Source of the DNA: Avena insularis | Taxonomy: Eukaryota; Streptophyta; Magnoliopsida; Poales; Poaceae | Assembly (NCBI GenBank): GCA_023614405.1 | Contig: CM042694.1 | Span: 114,760,685 to 114,824,684, forward strand | Reading direction: 5' to 3' | DNA: 64,000 bases | Part shown: positions 32,467-45,378 of the stretch, in pieces | Layout of the letters: the number at the start of each line of letters is the position of its first letter | Numbering within the stretch: position 1 is the first letter of the stretch | Notes under the pieces: generated by a model | The model's input: only the letters and a program-made list of their open reading frames with translations | What the model was told of the DNA's origin: nothing | The model's database searches: none | Translations under genes and position numbers: made by a program

Positions 32467-33330
32467 ATAGATGCTATTCCTGCATCCATGAATGCAACTC
32501 TATAAAAGTAGAACCCTGAGTAGTAGTTTTGGACAAGCTAGAGCAACTCGTATGAACAGTTTTCATTCCAGGGCTTTGGACATCTCTATTTCTCAGACAT
32601 GTTCGTTAGCTGGGATTGGGAGGCAAAGGAATGCATATATCTTGCTCATCTTGTGCCCATTATTTCTAAAGTGCAGTCTATTGGTTGGAGCTGCATGTTT
32701 CAGTAAACATGCATATTTCAACAGAAGTTGGTTAGTTTCAAGACAAAACGAACTGGGTGCTTTGGACTGTTATGCTAGCATAGTGAAAGCAATTGTACTA
32801 CAGTATGTTTTTCTTTAACGAAGATGTTTTTCTTCTACGAAAAGCCTCTCAGGGTGAAACAGGGCGAATAACGCATGGTGAGTTCCGATGGTTAAGAGTG
32901 GAGATTGTTGAAGTCATTTCCTTCAGCATGACTCCTGAATTTAATTTTTATCGTGGAATTGTAATTCTTTTATACCAACAAAGTGCGCCTAATTAATCAC
33001 TAACATTGTTCTAGCCAGTTTAAACCGAAACTTGGCAGCCTTAAGGGGTTGATTTACACATTGAGAAGAAACTAATCACACAATTGTTCTCGCCGTGTAT
33101 TCTAGATACTCTACTGGGCGGAACCAATATGGATTTTCCTAACATTATTTAGCAACAAATGAGAAGCATGCCATCCACCCGATATGTACTTAGGGCATCT
33201 CTAGCTGGCCGACGCAAACTACCAACCCAAACCGTCTGTTTTGGTCCGGATGGGTTGGACCACGGAGGTGCTTGGCCAGGGCGCCTAGCGGCGCGACCCA
33301 TCCTGTTCGCGCTGGCCATTCGGTGAATTC
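32467..33330. other. Intergenic DNA
   Basis: No recognisable gene. From about 33190 the sequence resembles the GC-rich ends of common grass repeats (GGCATCTCTAGCTGGCCGAC). I cannot assign it. Confidence 0.4.
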
Positions 33331-33339
33331 TTTTCACAT

Positions 33340-34460
33340 TTTAGCACACAGACATAGCCAAACATACAATTTGGGAGCAATTGGCCGTAAACTAGCGGCC
33401 CTCGCGTCGTCCACACCGGGCGGCTCGAGGGGAACCCAGCACCCCACCGCCGGCCCCCCGCCCACTTCCCCATCTCCATCCCTACCGCTGGCCTCGCCAC
33501 GGTGGCAGCGGCTCCCGCCCCCAAAGGTGGATGGGAGCGAGCTCGCGGTGGACACGTTGCCTGGTCGGCGTCGCGTGCGGGCTGTCCTCGGCGCCCAGGA
33601 AGGACGTCTTCTGGCGTCGCGTGGGTGGCAGATCGTGCGGGAGGCTCCCGGCAGCGTGGGAAGGGTGGCAGCTCTCGGCGCTAGTGCGGGAATCGTGTGC
33701 GGCTAGGGCCCGATCTAGGATCAGATGGGCATGGCGGGCCGCTCCTCTCTCGTGCGGCTACTCTACCCCGGCGGCGGTTGCCAGCCTTCGGAAGCTGGGG
33801 CGGCGGCCCCGGGACACGACGGTGCGTGTTTTGCTCCTCTTGGTGCGTGGGTGGCGGGGCCGACGCTCGTGGAGGTGGTGCAGGTGAGGTAGGGGGGACT
33901 ATCTGCTTGTTGGCGTGCAGGAGTCAGGGTAGCAGCCCTAGGTTGTGGTGGTCTTTCTCCACTCCGGCGTGGCACGGGTGTCCGTGGCACCATGGAGGGT
34001 TGGACCAACACTGTGTGGCTGCTTGTACGGCTCTATCGCGTGGAGCTGAGCGTGGATGCTGGAGCGGCGGCTCTGGGAGCTTGATGATGGTGAGGCTTCT
34101 CCTTCGTCGTGTGGGCGGTGGGGGTTTCCTCTGTTGGTGTGGGCGTCTTCTCACTTGCTAGTGGTCGTGCTTGCCCGGCGGCATGGGTTGTCTTCGTGAC
34201 GGCCCATGGAGGTGGTGGAGGGTCTCCGGACGAAATTCCAGCTCGACTACGTCGGTGCCGACAGCGGCGACGTTTGAGGGCTCCGTCTTCCCTCTTGGGG
34301 CATTGTTGTGGAGTCCCAATACCCATCCGCCCATCACTCCGGGGCAAAAGGCCAAATCTGGCTTGCCGGATTGGTTGATGGCGGCGTCTTTGGATGTCGT
34401 GACCTCCTTGGAGGCGTCAATTTTCAGAGGGTTGGACGCCATTCTCGGGGGTTGCTAGTG
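33340..34460 (+). mobile_element. GC-rich LINE-like non-coding element, left half
   Basis: GC-rich sequence with overlapping ORFs on both strands but no transposase or RT domain. It continues at 41497 after the element C insertion (TAGTG at both junctions). The combined unit ends near 41895 in AATAGAAA, then GGCAGAGCTCTTGC, the short 3' hairpin found in plant LINE-type retroposons. Family assignment is tentative. Confidence 0.5.
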
Positions 34461-36084
34461 TGATGGCTCAATGCACGGCGCCCAGAAAAATGCTTGATGG
34501 CGGTGTTGATGTAGAGCTCGTTGGGAACCCCAAGAGGAAGGTATGATGAGCACAGCAGCAAGTTTCCCTCAGTTATAAAACCAAGGTTTAATCGAACCAG
34601 TAGGAGCAAGGAAACACCCCAAAGGTGTTACTATGAAGCTTTGGCGAGGCGCTACGGGTGCTAGTAGCAACGTGGAGACCTGCACAACACAACCACAGAA
34701 CTTTGTCCCCAACTTGCGATGAGGTTGTCAATCTCACCGTGTTTTGTGGAAAACAAAGGATTAAACGTATCGAATGGAAAGAAGTAATAGTTTCCAGAAA
34801 GTAAACACAAAGAAGTAAACAGTTGTAGATTGTATGTAAAGAAAAAGGACCGGGATCCATAGTTCACTAGAGGTGGCTCTCCTTAAGATAGATAACATGT
34901 TGGGTGAACAAATTACAGCGGGACAATTGACAAACACCAAGAAAGCAATACATGCATATACTAATCATCTTGACTCCTTTGAGACTTGATTGGGCATTAC
35001 AACATTATACATAGACCGCCATCCAACTGGATCTATGACTAATAATCCACCTTCAGGTTATCATCCGAACCCCTCCAAAGATTAAGTTGCAAGCAACAGA
35101 TTATTGCTTCTGACTGCGTGTAAAGTAAACAATATGATTGTTCTATGAACAAAGGATTGTTGTTTTCTCCTAGTAGCAACAAAGACATCTAGTACCTTAG
35201 AGATTTCTGTCACTTCTCCAGATTACTAGAGGCATGAACCCACTATCGAGCATAAATACTAACTCTTGGAGTTGCTAGCATCTACTTGGCCAAGATAGCT
35301 ACTAACAACGGAAAGCATGCAAGATCACAAATAACAAAGACATGATAGAATCAATAATCAATCTGAAATAGCATCTCAATATCCATCGGATCTCCGCAAA
35401 CACAACATGCAGAATTACAAATAGATGATCTTGATCATGAACGGAGCTCACAAGATCTAAACATGAAAGCACAAAGGAGGAGAACCAGCCATCTAGCTAC
35501 TACATGGATCTGTAGTCCAAGGATGAACTACTCACGCATCACACCGGAGGCTTGCATGGTGATGAAGAAGGCCTCCAGGGTGAATTCCCCTCTCCGGCAG
35601 GGTGCCGAGAAGAGCTTCAGATCCCTCCCGATCTAGGGATGGAGATGATGGCGGATACAGACTCTTTCGTAGATTTTTTGATCAGGCCCTTAGGGTTTTC
35701 GTCCCGAGGGCAATATATAGGCGGAAGGAGAGGCCGAGGGGGTGCCGGAGCAGCCACACCACCCCCTGGCGCGGGTCAGGCCTGGTCGCGCTGCCAGGTG
35801 GTGTGGTGGCCCCCTGGCCCCTCTCCGTCTCGTATTCTGGAACTTGATGACATCCGAAAAATAGGCACTTTGGCTTTTGTCCCGTCCAATTCCGAGAATA
35901 TTCATTTTCTGACTTTCCTGGAACCAAAAACAGCAGAAAACAAGCAGCTGGCACTGTGGCTCTTGTTAATAGGTTAGTCCAAGAAATCATATGGAAAGTA
36001 CTCCGAAGTTGGAATAAAACACAAGAAAGTGGATAAAACCAAGCATGGAACATCAAAAATTATAGATACATTTGCAATGTATCA
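34461..36084 (-). repeat. Element C 3' LTR
   Basis: Begins TGATGGCTCAATGCACGG and ends GCAATGTATCA. It differs from the other LTR by scattered substitutions and short indels. Confidence 0.92.
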
Positions 36085-38792
36085 ACATCCCCAAGCTTAA
36101 CTCTTGCTCGTCCTCGAGTAGGTAAGTGATAAAAAGAAAGAATAATTTTTTAGGTGACATGCACCATCAAAGACTTGATCAAGGTATTTGCAAAACATTC
36201 AAAGCAGGGATCATAGTACTTCAATCATAGCATGAAAGACAAAGTTCTGCCAATAAGCAAAGAAACTATGATGCAACATGAAAAGGCACAAACAAAAGAT
36301 TCATGAATAACAATGCTTTGCAAGACGTTTGTTTGTTTCACATAAAGAAAACATAGCATAATATTATTCAGCTTGTCCCTCAATAGAGTAGCAAATATAA
36401 ATGCATAGGACACCTTCAAAGTTCATAAGAGTGACTAGATACAATAGTTTAAAACAAGCAATATCAAAGTATGCATCAATCAACTAGTCTTGGAACAATG
36501 CACATAGAACTAAGAATGGCCACTATGCTCTCAAAGTAGGTGCATAAAGATAGAAGGTGGAGACTCAATATAATGGTGGAAGAAAAGCTTTTGTAAAAGG
36601 AAGTAGGGATTCAAGTCTCATAAAGAGCTTCCAAAAATTATGGTACTTATAGCTTTCAGCTCTCATTGCCCCTATCATAAGCATCTTGAAGTGGTTAAGG
36701 TTAAAGTGACACAACTAAGAGGATATGCTTGACAAGTTATAAACCGAAATCTCATGCCCCTTACTTACGAAGACCGATCCTCATGCTACTCAACTTCAGT
36801 CACGAGTAAGCTCTTGTCATTGTAAGTACATGTGTATAATTAAGAACCGCCAACGGGGTACCCCTTGCACATGATACGGGAGCTTTCCCATAATCAAAAT
36901 GACAAGGCAAGCAGACAATGAGCATCTTAGTGATCTTTTTATTTGCTATTTGCATCGGTTTTTATTGAGGATGTTTCATAGAGTGCTCATTATGGTGATG
37001 TTGCAAGTTTCCACCATGATTAGGCATGGCTTAGGCTAGCGGCCCAGGCGTTTCTCTAACACACATACAAACTCCATGATCTTACAAGTTCCACTTTTAT
37101 TTCACACCGTCGGGATCCATAAGCAAAAGAACATGATATCAACGGGGTACAAAGTACAAGTGCAATGTTGAAAGCGTTCCCCATGGTACATGGTTCTGCT
37201 AATTTCAACTTATAAAGCGCAAGCATATACGCAACAAAGAAGGACCCAGTGGTTCAAGTTTATTAGATGCAAAAAATTAAAGTGTGCCATCAAGTTCGTG
37301 AGAGCTGTAATCACTAGTTTTCTCATAACAAGTTTAATTTGGAAGGTAAACAAAAGCATGAATATACTTGGAATAGCATAAGCTAGTAGGTAGGTATGGT
37401 GGACTCTTTCGAATAACTTGGTTTAGGGAGTTGGATGCATGAGTGGAACTCATACTTGGTTGTGGAGGCTAGCAAAAGACTGGGAGCGACAAACTAAGAG
37501 AGCAATAATGGCCATAATCATGCAGAACGACAAAACATCATTGATCAAAGCATAAGGTGATATTACAAGTTGAAAACTAAAGGATCATAAAGGCTTATGG
37601 TGACTTGAGATAGTCATAATATGGTGTGAGCATGTGCCAAGTCAACCCAAATAAAGCATCAAAGGAGAATACCACTACACTATGCTTTAATATGATAAAA
37701 CAACGCATGATTCATCCAAGGCACATTAAGCAATCTCAATTGTTTATAACAAGTCATGCTACAGCAAATAATACTAAGCATAAGGCCAAAACAATACCAA
37801 GCATGGCATGAAAAAGCATAGGCCACAGTCAAAAACAAGCTCTTTTTACCAATAAGCATAAACTTTCCTACTCTTTTCCAAACCAAACCAAACTATTTGC
37901 AAACCAATGTAAGAAAGAGGGGGTCCAACCAATTTATTCAGCAAACTAAGCAAACAAAAGCAAATGAAAAACCAAACCGAAAATGAAAAAGAAGACGCTC
38001 CAAGAACAACACAACTGTGCATGAAACAATAAAAATGAAGCGTTTGGAAGAAACCTGGGATTTTTTTGATGAAGAAGGGGATGCCTTGGGCATCCCCAAG
38101 CTTTGACGCTTGTACTTCTTGGATATTTCTTGGGGTGACACGCGTGGCATCCACAAGCTTGAGCTTTAGTCCATTCTTCATCTCATTACTCATTCCTTCC
38201 ATACACCTGAAATTTTTCCTTAATACAAAACTTCACACAATCTTTATTAGCAACATTAGTGCACTTAAGATAAATAAGTCTTAAGGTTCAGTTCTAACAC
38301 CAAATAAACTTCCATTAGAACACTAGCTACTATAGCACTTCCCTCAAAAAGCTCAATTCCCCAAAAAAACTCAAAAAGGAACCAACAAGAAGCAAATGCA
38401 GAAAATGGCAGAAATCTGTCAAAAACAGACCAGCAGGTAAAGACGAATTTTTTCATAGACCTTCTGTTGCTCAATCAAAAAGTGTTGAACTAACGAAAGT
38501 TAGATAACAACCTGGGGCATAAGCACAAAAAATTACAGCTCAATCCGACGTACAGAGCTCTCTCACGAATATTTACGGTGAAGCACAGAAATCTGTTTCG
38601 GGACAACAACTTTCCCAATCATTACTTCTCTCTCATTAGAGGTTACTCTTGGCACAAAAAGCAAATAAAAAGGATAAGCAGAGGTTATTACAGAGGTAAT
38701 AACTTCCAAGACTCATCTAAAACTTTTGGGTTATCTCCCAATAAGTACTTTTCTTTGACGCCTTTAAGTTAGGCATAAGAAGCAAGAAAAAA
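36085..38792 (-). other. Element C long non-coding internal region
   Basis: No ORF above 118 codons and no domain. The PPT (AAGCTTGGGGATGT on the element strand) adjoins the LTR. The segment at 36600-37330 is recognisably shared with 47360-48200 (element A) and 50620-51450 (element B). The segment at 38400-38740 is shared with 53310-53690 (B), not with A. Confidence 0.8.
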
Positions 38793-39653
38793 TCAAGTGT
38801 TCTCAAGTGAAGAAGTATTAAGAACAAATTTCTTGCCCTTACCTCTCTTACTTTTATTCTTAACCTTGGGGAAAATATTATTGTTTGGTGGAGAAAAAAG
38901 GTGCATGGTCCCCTTTCCCACATCTATTATTGCTCCAAGGAGTTCTAATAGGGACCTTCCAAGTGTAATTTGTCCTTTTCCTGCACATTCAATAACAAGA
39001 TAATCAATAGAAATCATTTTCCCAAGGATCTTTGTAGACACTCCTTCAGCTATTCCAAGAGGTAATATGGTAGTATTATTAGCAAGAGATATTTCTTTTC
39101 CTCCTTCAGTGAGCCCACAAGTATTCAGAGATTTATAAATATCTTTGGGTATAAGACAAAATTCAGACATGATATCACAACGAGCTTGAAAAGTTTCGGT
39201 GTTTATCTCAATCTTTACTGTAGGGAACCACTTTGATGGTTCAGAGTTTATTGGAACATAATTTTGATGCTCCCTAACCGTGTTATAGCAATTTTCTAAC
39301 CTGGTAGTGCTAGCCTCAAGAGTGTTCAACCTAGCAAATATTTTTGCGAAAGAAATATCAGTTTGGCTAGGCATGTTGTAAGTGAGGATCAATTTCTTTA
39401 TAGCATTAATAGCATCATCCTCATTACATTGGAGGAAATCTCCTCCCACAACAGCATCTAAAGCATATCTATAGCAAAGAGCAATCCCAAGGTAAAAACT
39501 ACTAAGGAACAAGCTTTGAGTCATTTTAGGCTCAGTTTTTTCATGTAGATCGGAGATTCTAGACCAGGCTTCTTTAAAACTTTCCTCAATTCCTTGTTTA
39601 AAAGTGAAAATCATTTCCTCGGGTGACATAGTGATTGGAGCAAGGCTAGACAT
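38793..39653 (-). CDS. Element C gag fused to a protease-like domain without its active site (286 codons)
   Basis: One open frame from ATG 39653 to a stop at 38793. The N-terminal part is gag-like (SPEEMIFTFKQGIEESFKEA, LFLSSFYLGIALCYRYALDA). Residues about 150-265 resemble the retropepsin fold of related elements: FQARCDIMSEFCLIPKDIYK, ISLANNTTILPLGIAEGVST, and ILGR-like ITLGRSLLELLGAII. Where the active site D(I/L)GAS is expected it reads CDIMSEF, so it should not be catalytic. The frame is still open although the element has no pol, suggesting selection as a particle or RNA-binding component, or youth. Confidence 0.75.
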   Translation of the reverse strand: MSSLAPITMSPEEMIFTFKQGIEESFKEAWSRISDLHEKTEPKMTQSLFLSSFYLGIALCYRYALDAVVGGDFLQCNEDDAINAIKKLILTYNMPSQTDISFAKIFARLNTLEASTTRLENCYNTVREHQNYVPINSEPSKWFPTVKIEINTETFQARCDIMSEFCLIPKDIYKSLNTCGLTEGGKEISLANNTTILPLGIAEGVSTKILGKMISIDYLVIECAGKGQITLGRSLLELLGAIIDVGKGTMHLFSPPNNNIFPKVKNKSKRGKGKKFVLNTSSLENT

Positions 39654-39840
39654 AGTGGCAACTCAAGATAGGAACTAATTTTTTTGTGTTTTTGAAATAA
39701 GAAAGCAAACTAGTAAAACTATTTTTTTTGTGTTTTTGATAACAAAACAAGCAAACAAAGCAAAAAGAAAACTAAGAAAAACAAAAACAACAAAGTAAAG
39801 AGATTGGTTATGAGGGACTCCCCTTGTGAAGATGTCCTTG

Positions 39841-39860
39841 ACTCCCTGGCAACAGCGCCA
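39841..39860 (-). other. Element C primer-binding site
   Basis: The element strand reads TGGCGCTGTTGCCAGGGA, near-complementary to the tRNA-Asp 3' end, ten bases from the 5' LTR. Confidence 0.8.
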
Positions 39861-39870
39861 GAAAATCACT

Positions 39871-41491
39871 TGATGGCTCAATGCACGGTGCCCAAAAAAA
39901 TGCTTGATGGCGGTGTTGATGTAGAGCTCGTTGGGAACCCTAAGAGGAAGGTATGATGAGCACAGCAGCAAGTTTCCCTCAGTTATGAAACCAAGGTTTA
40001 ATCGAACCAGTAGGAGCAAGGAAACACCCCAAAGGTGTTACTAGCTGAGCTTTGGCAGGGCGCACTACCGGTTCTAGTAGCAACGTGGAGACCTGCACAA
40101 CACAAACACAGAACTTTGTCCCCAACTTGCGATGAGGTTGTCAATCTCACCGTGTTTTGCGGAAAACAAAGGATTAAACGTATCGAATGGAAAGAAGTAA
40201 TAGTTTGCAGAAAGTAAACACAAAGAAGTAAACAGTTGTAGATTGTATGTAAAGAAAAAGGACCAGGATCCATAGTTCACTAGAGGTGGCTCTCCTTAAG
40301 ATAGGTAACATGTTGGATGAACAAATTACAGCGGGGCAATTGACAAACACCGAGAAAGCAATACATGCATATACTAATCATCTTGACTCCTTTGAGACTT
40401 GATTGGGCATTACAACATTATACATAGACCGCCATCCAACTGCATCTGTGACTAATAATCCACCTTCAGCATCCGAACCCCCTCCAGTATTAAGTTGCAA
40501 GCAACAGATTATTGCTTTACGAACTGCGTGTAAAGTAAACAATACGATTGTTCTATGAACAAAGGATTGTTGTTTTCTCCCTAGTAGCAACAGCACATCT
40601 AGTACCTTAGAGATTTCTGTCACTTCCCCAGATTACCAGAGGCATGAACCCACTATCGAGCATAAATACTAACTGTTGGAGTTGCTAGCATCTACTTGGC
40701 TAAGATAGCTACTAACAACAGAAAGCATGCAAGATCACAAATAACAAAGACATGATAGAATCAATAATCAGTCTGAAATAGCATCTCAATATCCATTGGA
40801 TCCCCCCAAACACAACATGTAGAATTACAAATAGATGATCTTGATCATGAACGGAGCTCACAAGATCTAAACATGAAAGCACAAAGGAGGAGAACCAGCC
40901 ATATAGCTACTACATGGATCCGTAGTCCAAGGATGAACTACTCACACATCACACCGGAGGCTTGCATGGTGATGAAGAAGGCCTCCAGAGTGAATTCCCC
41001 TCTCCGGCAAGGTGTCGGGAAGAGCTTCATATCCCTCCCGATCTAGGATGGAGATGACGGCGGCTACAGACTCTTTCGTGGATTTTTTAATCGGGCCCTT
41101 AGGGTTTTTGTCCCGAGGGCAATATATAGGCGGAAGGAGAGGCCGAGGGGGTGCCGGGAGCGGCCACACCACCCCTGGCGCGGGCCAGTCCTGGCCACGC
41201 GGCCAGGTGGTGTGGTGGCCCCCTGGCCCCTCTCCGTCTCGTATTATGGCACTTGATGACATCCGGAAAATAGGCACTTTGGCTTTTGTCCTGTCCAATT
41301 CTGAGAATATTCATTTTCTGACTTTCCTGGAACCAAAAACAGCAGAAACAGTACCCGCACTTGTGGCTCTTGTTAACAGGTTAGTCCAAGAAATCATATG
41401 AAAAGTACTCCGAAGTTGGAACAAAACACAAGAAAGTGGATAAAACCAAGCATGGAACATCAAAAATTATAGATACATTTGCAATGTATCA
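39871..41491 (-). repeat. Element C 5' LTR
   Basis: Second LTR copy, 1621 bp, with the same ends as 34461-36084. Confidence 0.92.
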
Positions 41492-41496
41492 TAGTG

Positions 41497-41900
41497 CCAC
41501 GGGTTGAGTCGACATCCTCGGTTCCTGACTGTGTGCGAGTGCTGTTGGTTTGTTCACTGTGGCCTGCCTCTCGCCATGAAGCTTGAAAGGCCTAGTCGTT
41601 TCCTTCGGCTCTGACTTCCTTTGCAGGGATGTGGACTAGGTATTCGCAGTGCAAACCGTTGCCGTCGTGCTGGTGCTGTCGGCGACGCTGCACACCTAGT
41701 TGAGCTAGGTAGTGCGGCCAAGTGTGAGGTTTTCGCCCGTTTTTTCCTGAAAATTTGTGCCGTGTTGGTTTTTCGTGTCTGGTTTTTCCTTATAAATCGG
41801 ACATGTATGCGATTTGTATCGGTTTTCGGTCAGTTTCCCTTTGAACTGGCCAATTCTCTTCTACTAATAGAAATAGAAAAGGCAGAGCTCTTGCTGGATG
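41497..41900 (+). mobile_element. LINE-like element, right half
   Basis: Continuation of 33340-34460. Ends near AATAGAAATAGAAAAGGCAG with the AGCTC hairpin. Confidence 0.5.
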
Positions 41901-42500
41901 TGCCAAAAAACATACAAATTGGGAAGCAAATAAAATGGCAAACATGAGCAATTGCCCTCCAGGCATCGCCAACAGGTGGCCAGTTCATCCCATATGTCCA
42001 AAAGAAGACATGTCCAAATAATGGCACAAATGGCAATCATCTATGCCATTATCCTTCAAGCATCGCGAGGCGGGATGATATTTTGCTTCCACTTGAACCA
42101 AACCCTTCATTCGGGGTCGGTGATACTGTTCAAGTCGGTGAGCAAGATGGCATTCTGCTCGGCCAAGATCTTGGATTTGGGCTCCAACAAATTAGACTTG
42201 GCATCATCCTCCTTGGCCTCGACCTCCATGAGCCTAGCCTTGGCGTTGGCCTCATCCACCACAGTAGATCTTATCTAGAGATCAACAAAGCTCTTGGGGG
42301 TGGCCTCGTCCACCACGTCGAGCTGGGCAGCGAGCACAAGATTTTTTTCGGCTTATCTCTGGCCTTGGCGCTTCTCCGACTCGACCCGTCGCTCTTCCTA
42401 GGTCATATCCTTGGCCAGATTTTTCGGCTTGCCCTGCTTCTGAAGGGGTTCGCAGCAGAAAACAAAAAATCCCTAGCTAGCGCAACATCGATGCCAAGAT
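41900..42500 (-). pseudogene. Possible coiled-coil gene fragment (NAM-associated or transposon-accessory type)
   Basis: Read on the minus strand across several stops, the sequence gives a charged helical region (ARLMEVEAKEDDAKSNLLEP, then KSKILAEQNAILLTD). It is reminiscent of the C-terminal coiled coils that accompany NAM-like and Harbinger genes. Stops and frame changes make it non-functional. The family call is weak. Confidence 0.35.
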
Positions 42501-43330
42501 CTATCTATGAGTTAATGTAGTAATGGGAGAGAGGTTTTCGTGACATCTCCTTGTAGACCGATAGCGTTGACGTTTGTGGGAAAGTTGATAATATAGTCGT
42601 ACTCGTAGTCGACCTCAAGGTTGTGAAGCTCCTTGCATGTCACCTCAGGTCCTTGCACGATAGGCCAGGTACCACAACTAGCAGCACCTCTATGGTCTCG
42701 CACACATATGGTGTTTAACGATGACTGCCCGTTCTCCCTAATCCAACCGGTATGTGGAAGTAAATCTTCTAGAACTAGGATCCAGTAGCGCGACAGCGTG
42801 CCGAGATGGTTTCCCATGTGCACAGTTCTTTTTGGAACCGCAAGAACGAGAGCCAACGAGAGAGAAGAAAAAAATCTCTAAGTAAAATGCCTTAGGAAGT
42901 TCCTAACTTTATTGTGTATTTTCCTCTCCCTAGACCCCTGTTTATATAAGAAAAGGGAGAAACCCCACATTGCCAAAGGAGGGGTTGGCGCGCCATGGGG
43001 AGGAGGGGCCGGCCAGGTGGGCCCTTCCCACCCGCGCGCGGCAGCCAAGGTTGGCCGGCGGGATGCCCCAGGTGGGTGCCCCCCACATGGCCTTTCCCTT
43101 CAGGAATTGGCCCATTAGGGAGGTTTTGCCAAAAAATATTTTAAAATTAGATTTTTATTTATTAATTCAGTTAATTAATATAAAATTCATATTTAATATT
43201 GGATTGTGCTATGAAGGACACGTGTCCCTGTTTAGCTTTTCATGGACACAGATTAATATGGCAACCCAACGATGCATGCATGCGGCTCAGCCGCCACGTA
43301 GAATTCCTTTTGAGTTTTGAACTTCAAAAT
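42500..43330 (-). repeat. Probable LTR remnant with promoter-like TATA
   Basis: The minus strand has TTATATAAACAGGGG near 42950 followed by AATAAA near 42905, a promoter and polyadenylation pair typical of LTRs. It is preceded by GC-rich leader-like DNA. No second LTR or target duplication is found here, so it may be a solo or truncated LTR. Confidence 0.4.
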
Positions 43331-44633
43331 GTTTTATTTTTTGAATCGTAATACGAAATCTAGATCTGTTTTCAAGGTTTGCTTTTTCGTGTTGAGATCT
43401 TCGTAATTAGGTTCCATGTTGATGTATTTTGACAATTTTTTTGATCCTAGTTACCAGATTACTGACACTTGGTTACCAGGTAAAGTGAAGCTGATTATCA
43501 GGTTAAAATCAAATGGTTAACAGATGTTTCTAAAAAAAAATTCTCAACAATACAAGCTTTATATGACGGCAAGACATTATTTTACGTGTTTATAATGGAA
43601 CAAGTACCTACTTTTTACACATATAAATCATTGTTACTATTAAAAACATGTAAAGATTATCTTGTGATTGTGTATTATTTGGCTGATAACAATTAACTAT
43701 CAATCTAGTAGCTATAGTACAGTAATCTGCCAACTGGCGGCAGAAAAAAATATCATCAAAACATATTAAGATGGAATCTTGTTTCGAAGTACTCGTCGAG
43801 ACAAATCCAGCGGTGAAGACGGATCATCCATGGGATTAATGGTTTAGGAGATAATTTATTTTGAATTTTTTAGATCATAAAAAGATTCATGCATGCATGG
43901 TTATTGGCTCTTTGGCACTCGTCGTACCAACTAATATTGTGTGGCAGGGGTTCTTGATAAAATAACCGTTTAATATTTCCTTATGATTAAAAACACCTTC
44001 AAACTTTATGCGAAACACTTTCGGTTTTCTCTCTTCTCTCCAACGGTGATCCAATGATTCCAAAATAATCTCCAAGCATCATAGAACACTTAAGTATGTT
44101 ACCCTACGGTTCAGAAACATCACCGAAATAATTGAGACACCTCTCATATCAATGATTATTAACGAGATCTGGATACCCATAATGACTTATTCCATGATGT
44201 TTTGTTGTTTGAGCCATAAACAGTAGATCAAATCTTATTGATAGCTAAATATGGTCAAGTTAACAAATTCTTTTAGGGTAATATAATACAGAAATAAACC
44301 ATTCAATATCTCTGACATTTTTCTCTCGAAACCTTTTAAAAATACAAAAATACTTCGAGGAGATTTCAAATTTGTTATCCATCTATGGGACCATTTTAGA
44401 CATGCAGGGCGTGTTTGGTTGGGGCGATGCCCGTTTCTCGCAGGGCACGGAAAGAAATAAGCTCGTTTGGAGTTCTGGATCGCATGAAATTCTTGAAAGA
44501 TGTGAATCGATGTTGCGAATCCATTCGCACGAACGGTTCTTAGTCTCGTTGAGTTTTTAGGGGTCTATTTCGTGTTTATGTTTATACGTTATGTGAACAA
44601 ATTTGCCGAATTATTTGAACACGAGCGACCGTT
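43331..44633. other. AT-rich intergenic or decayed transposon DNA
   Basis: No gene seen. The 60-codon ORFs have no recognisable domain. Confidence 0.4.
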
Positions 44634-45378
44634 TGTAGGAAATATGCCCTAGAGACAAATAATAATAATGATTATTATCATATTTTATAAAGTTTATGAT
44701 TAAGTTTTATATTATGCTATAACTGTATTGAGAGGAAACATCAATACACGTGTGATATATAAACAACCAGGGGTTCCCAGTTAAACTCTAATCACTGGTT
44801 CATTGGTTAACAGATGATCAAGGTTTCCTGATCATGTGGCATTTATGCCAGTTGGAAATGAAGTCAACTCGTTCTGAGAATGAGATGATAAATCAATACC
44901 CAACCTAAACATCGTGACCCAATCATGTCACGAATTTCAAGTTATGATGATTAGAAATGGATCCTCATAGACTATTTCTTAGACCGTGAGGCTATATCAA
45001 TCATTGTCTCCCGAGAGTGCTTAGATAGCATCAAGCGTCACTTGGTAATACAGTGATTATAAAGGTGTGTTCAGGTACTCGGAGGAACAATAGTCGCAAT
45101 ATATGTCAAGAGCGGGATTTGTCCGTCCACGTGACGGAAAGATACTCAAGGGCCCACTCGGAGAAGTTATATCCAATAGGTGCGCAACGTGTGATTTGAT
45201 CACAGAGATATCACTTGCCGAAACGAGTCAAGTAGCATTATTCGGTAATGAGATTGAACACGACATGGTGATGTCATTGATCAGATCTCGGGCAATGCAA
45301 GTATCGAGAGACAAAGAGAATAAGACATGACTGTACCGATTCAAACGATGAAAGATCTTCGTGGAATGCACATGGGTC
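44634..45378 (+). repeat. Copia LTR, 5' part, BARE-1/Angela/WIS-like, interrupted by element A
   Basis: Starts TGTAGGAAATATGCCCTAGA, close to the start of BARE-1/Angela-type LTRs. Later landmarks are also typical: GTGATTATAAAGGTGTG, GGATTTGTCCGTCC, GGGCCCACTCGG, GAGATTGAAC, ATCTCGGGCAATGCAAGTAT and AAGATCTTCGTGGAATG. It breaks at 45378 where element A begins. The remainder would be beyond the right edge. Confidence 0.8.

Larger units (their letters stand above)
34461..41491 (-). mobile_element. Element C: non-autonomous gypsy-like LTR retrotransposon, complete
   Basis: 7.03 kb with LTRs 34461-36084 and 39871-41491 (TGATGG...TATCA), and target duplications TAGTG at 34456-34460 and 41492-41496. 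It has a primer site of tRNA-Asp type, a purine tract, and a single gag-like ORF. There is no RT, RNase H or integrase, so movement would need a helper. About 2.7 kb of AT-rich non-coding DNA lies between the ORF and the 3' LTR. Confidence 0.93.

Noticed and set aside
33272..34458. Overlapping GC-rich ORFs on both strands
   Set aside because: No domain and both strands equally open; attributed to a GC-rich non-coding element.
42512..42856. 114-codon minus-strand ORF as a gene
   Set aside because: No recognisable domain and it lies in LTR-like sequence with a TATA and AATAAA pair.
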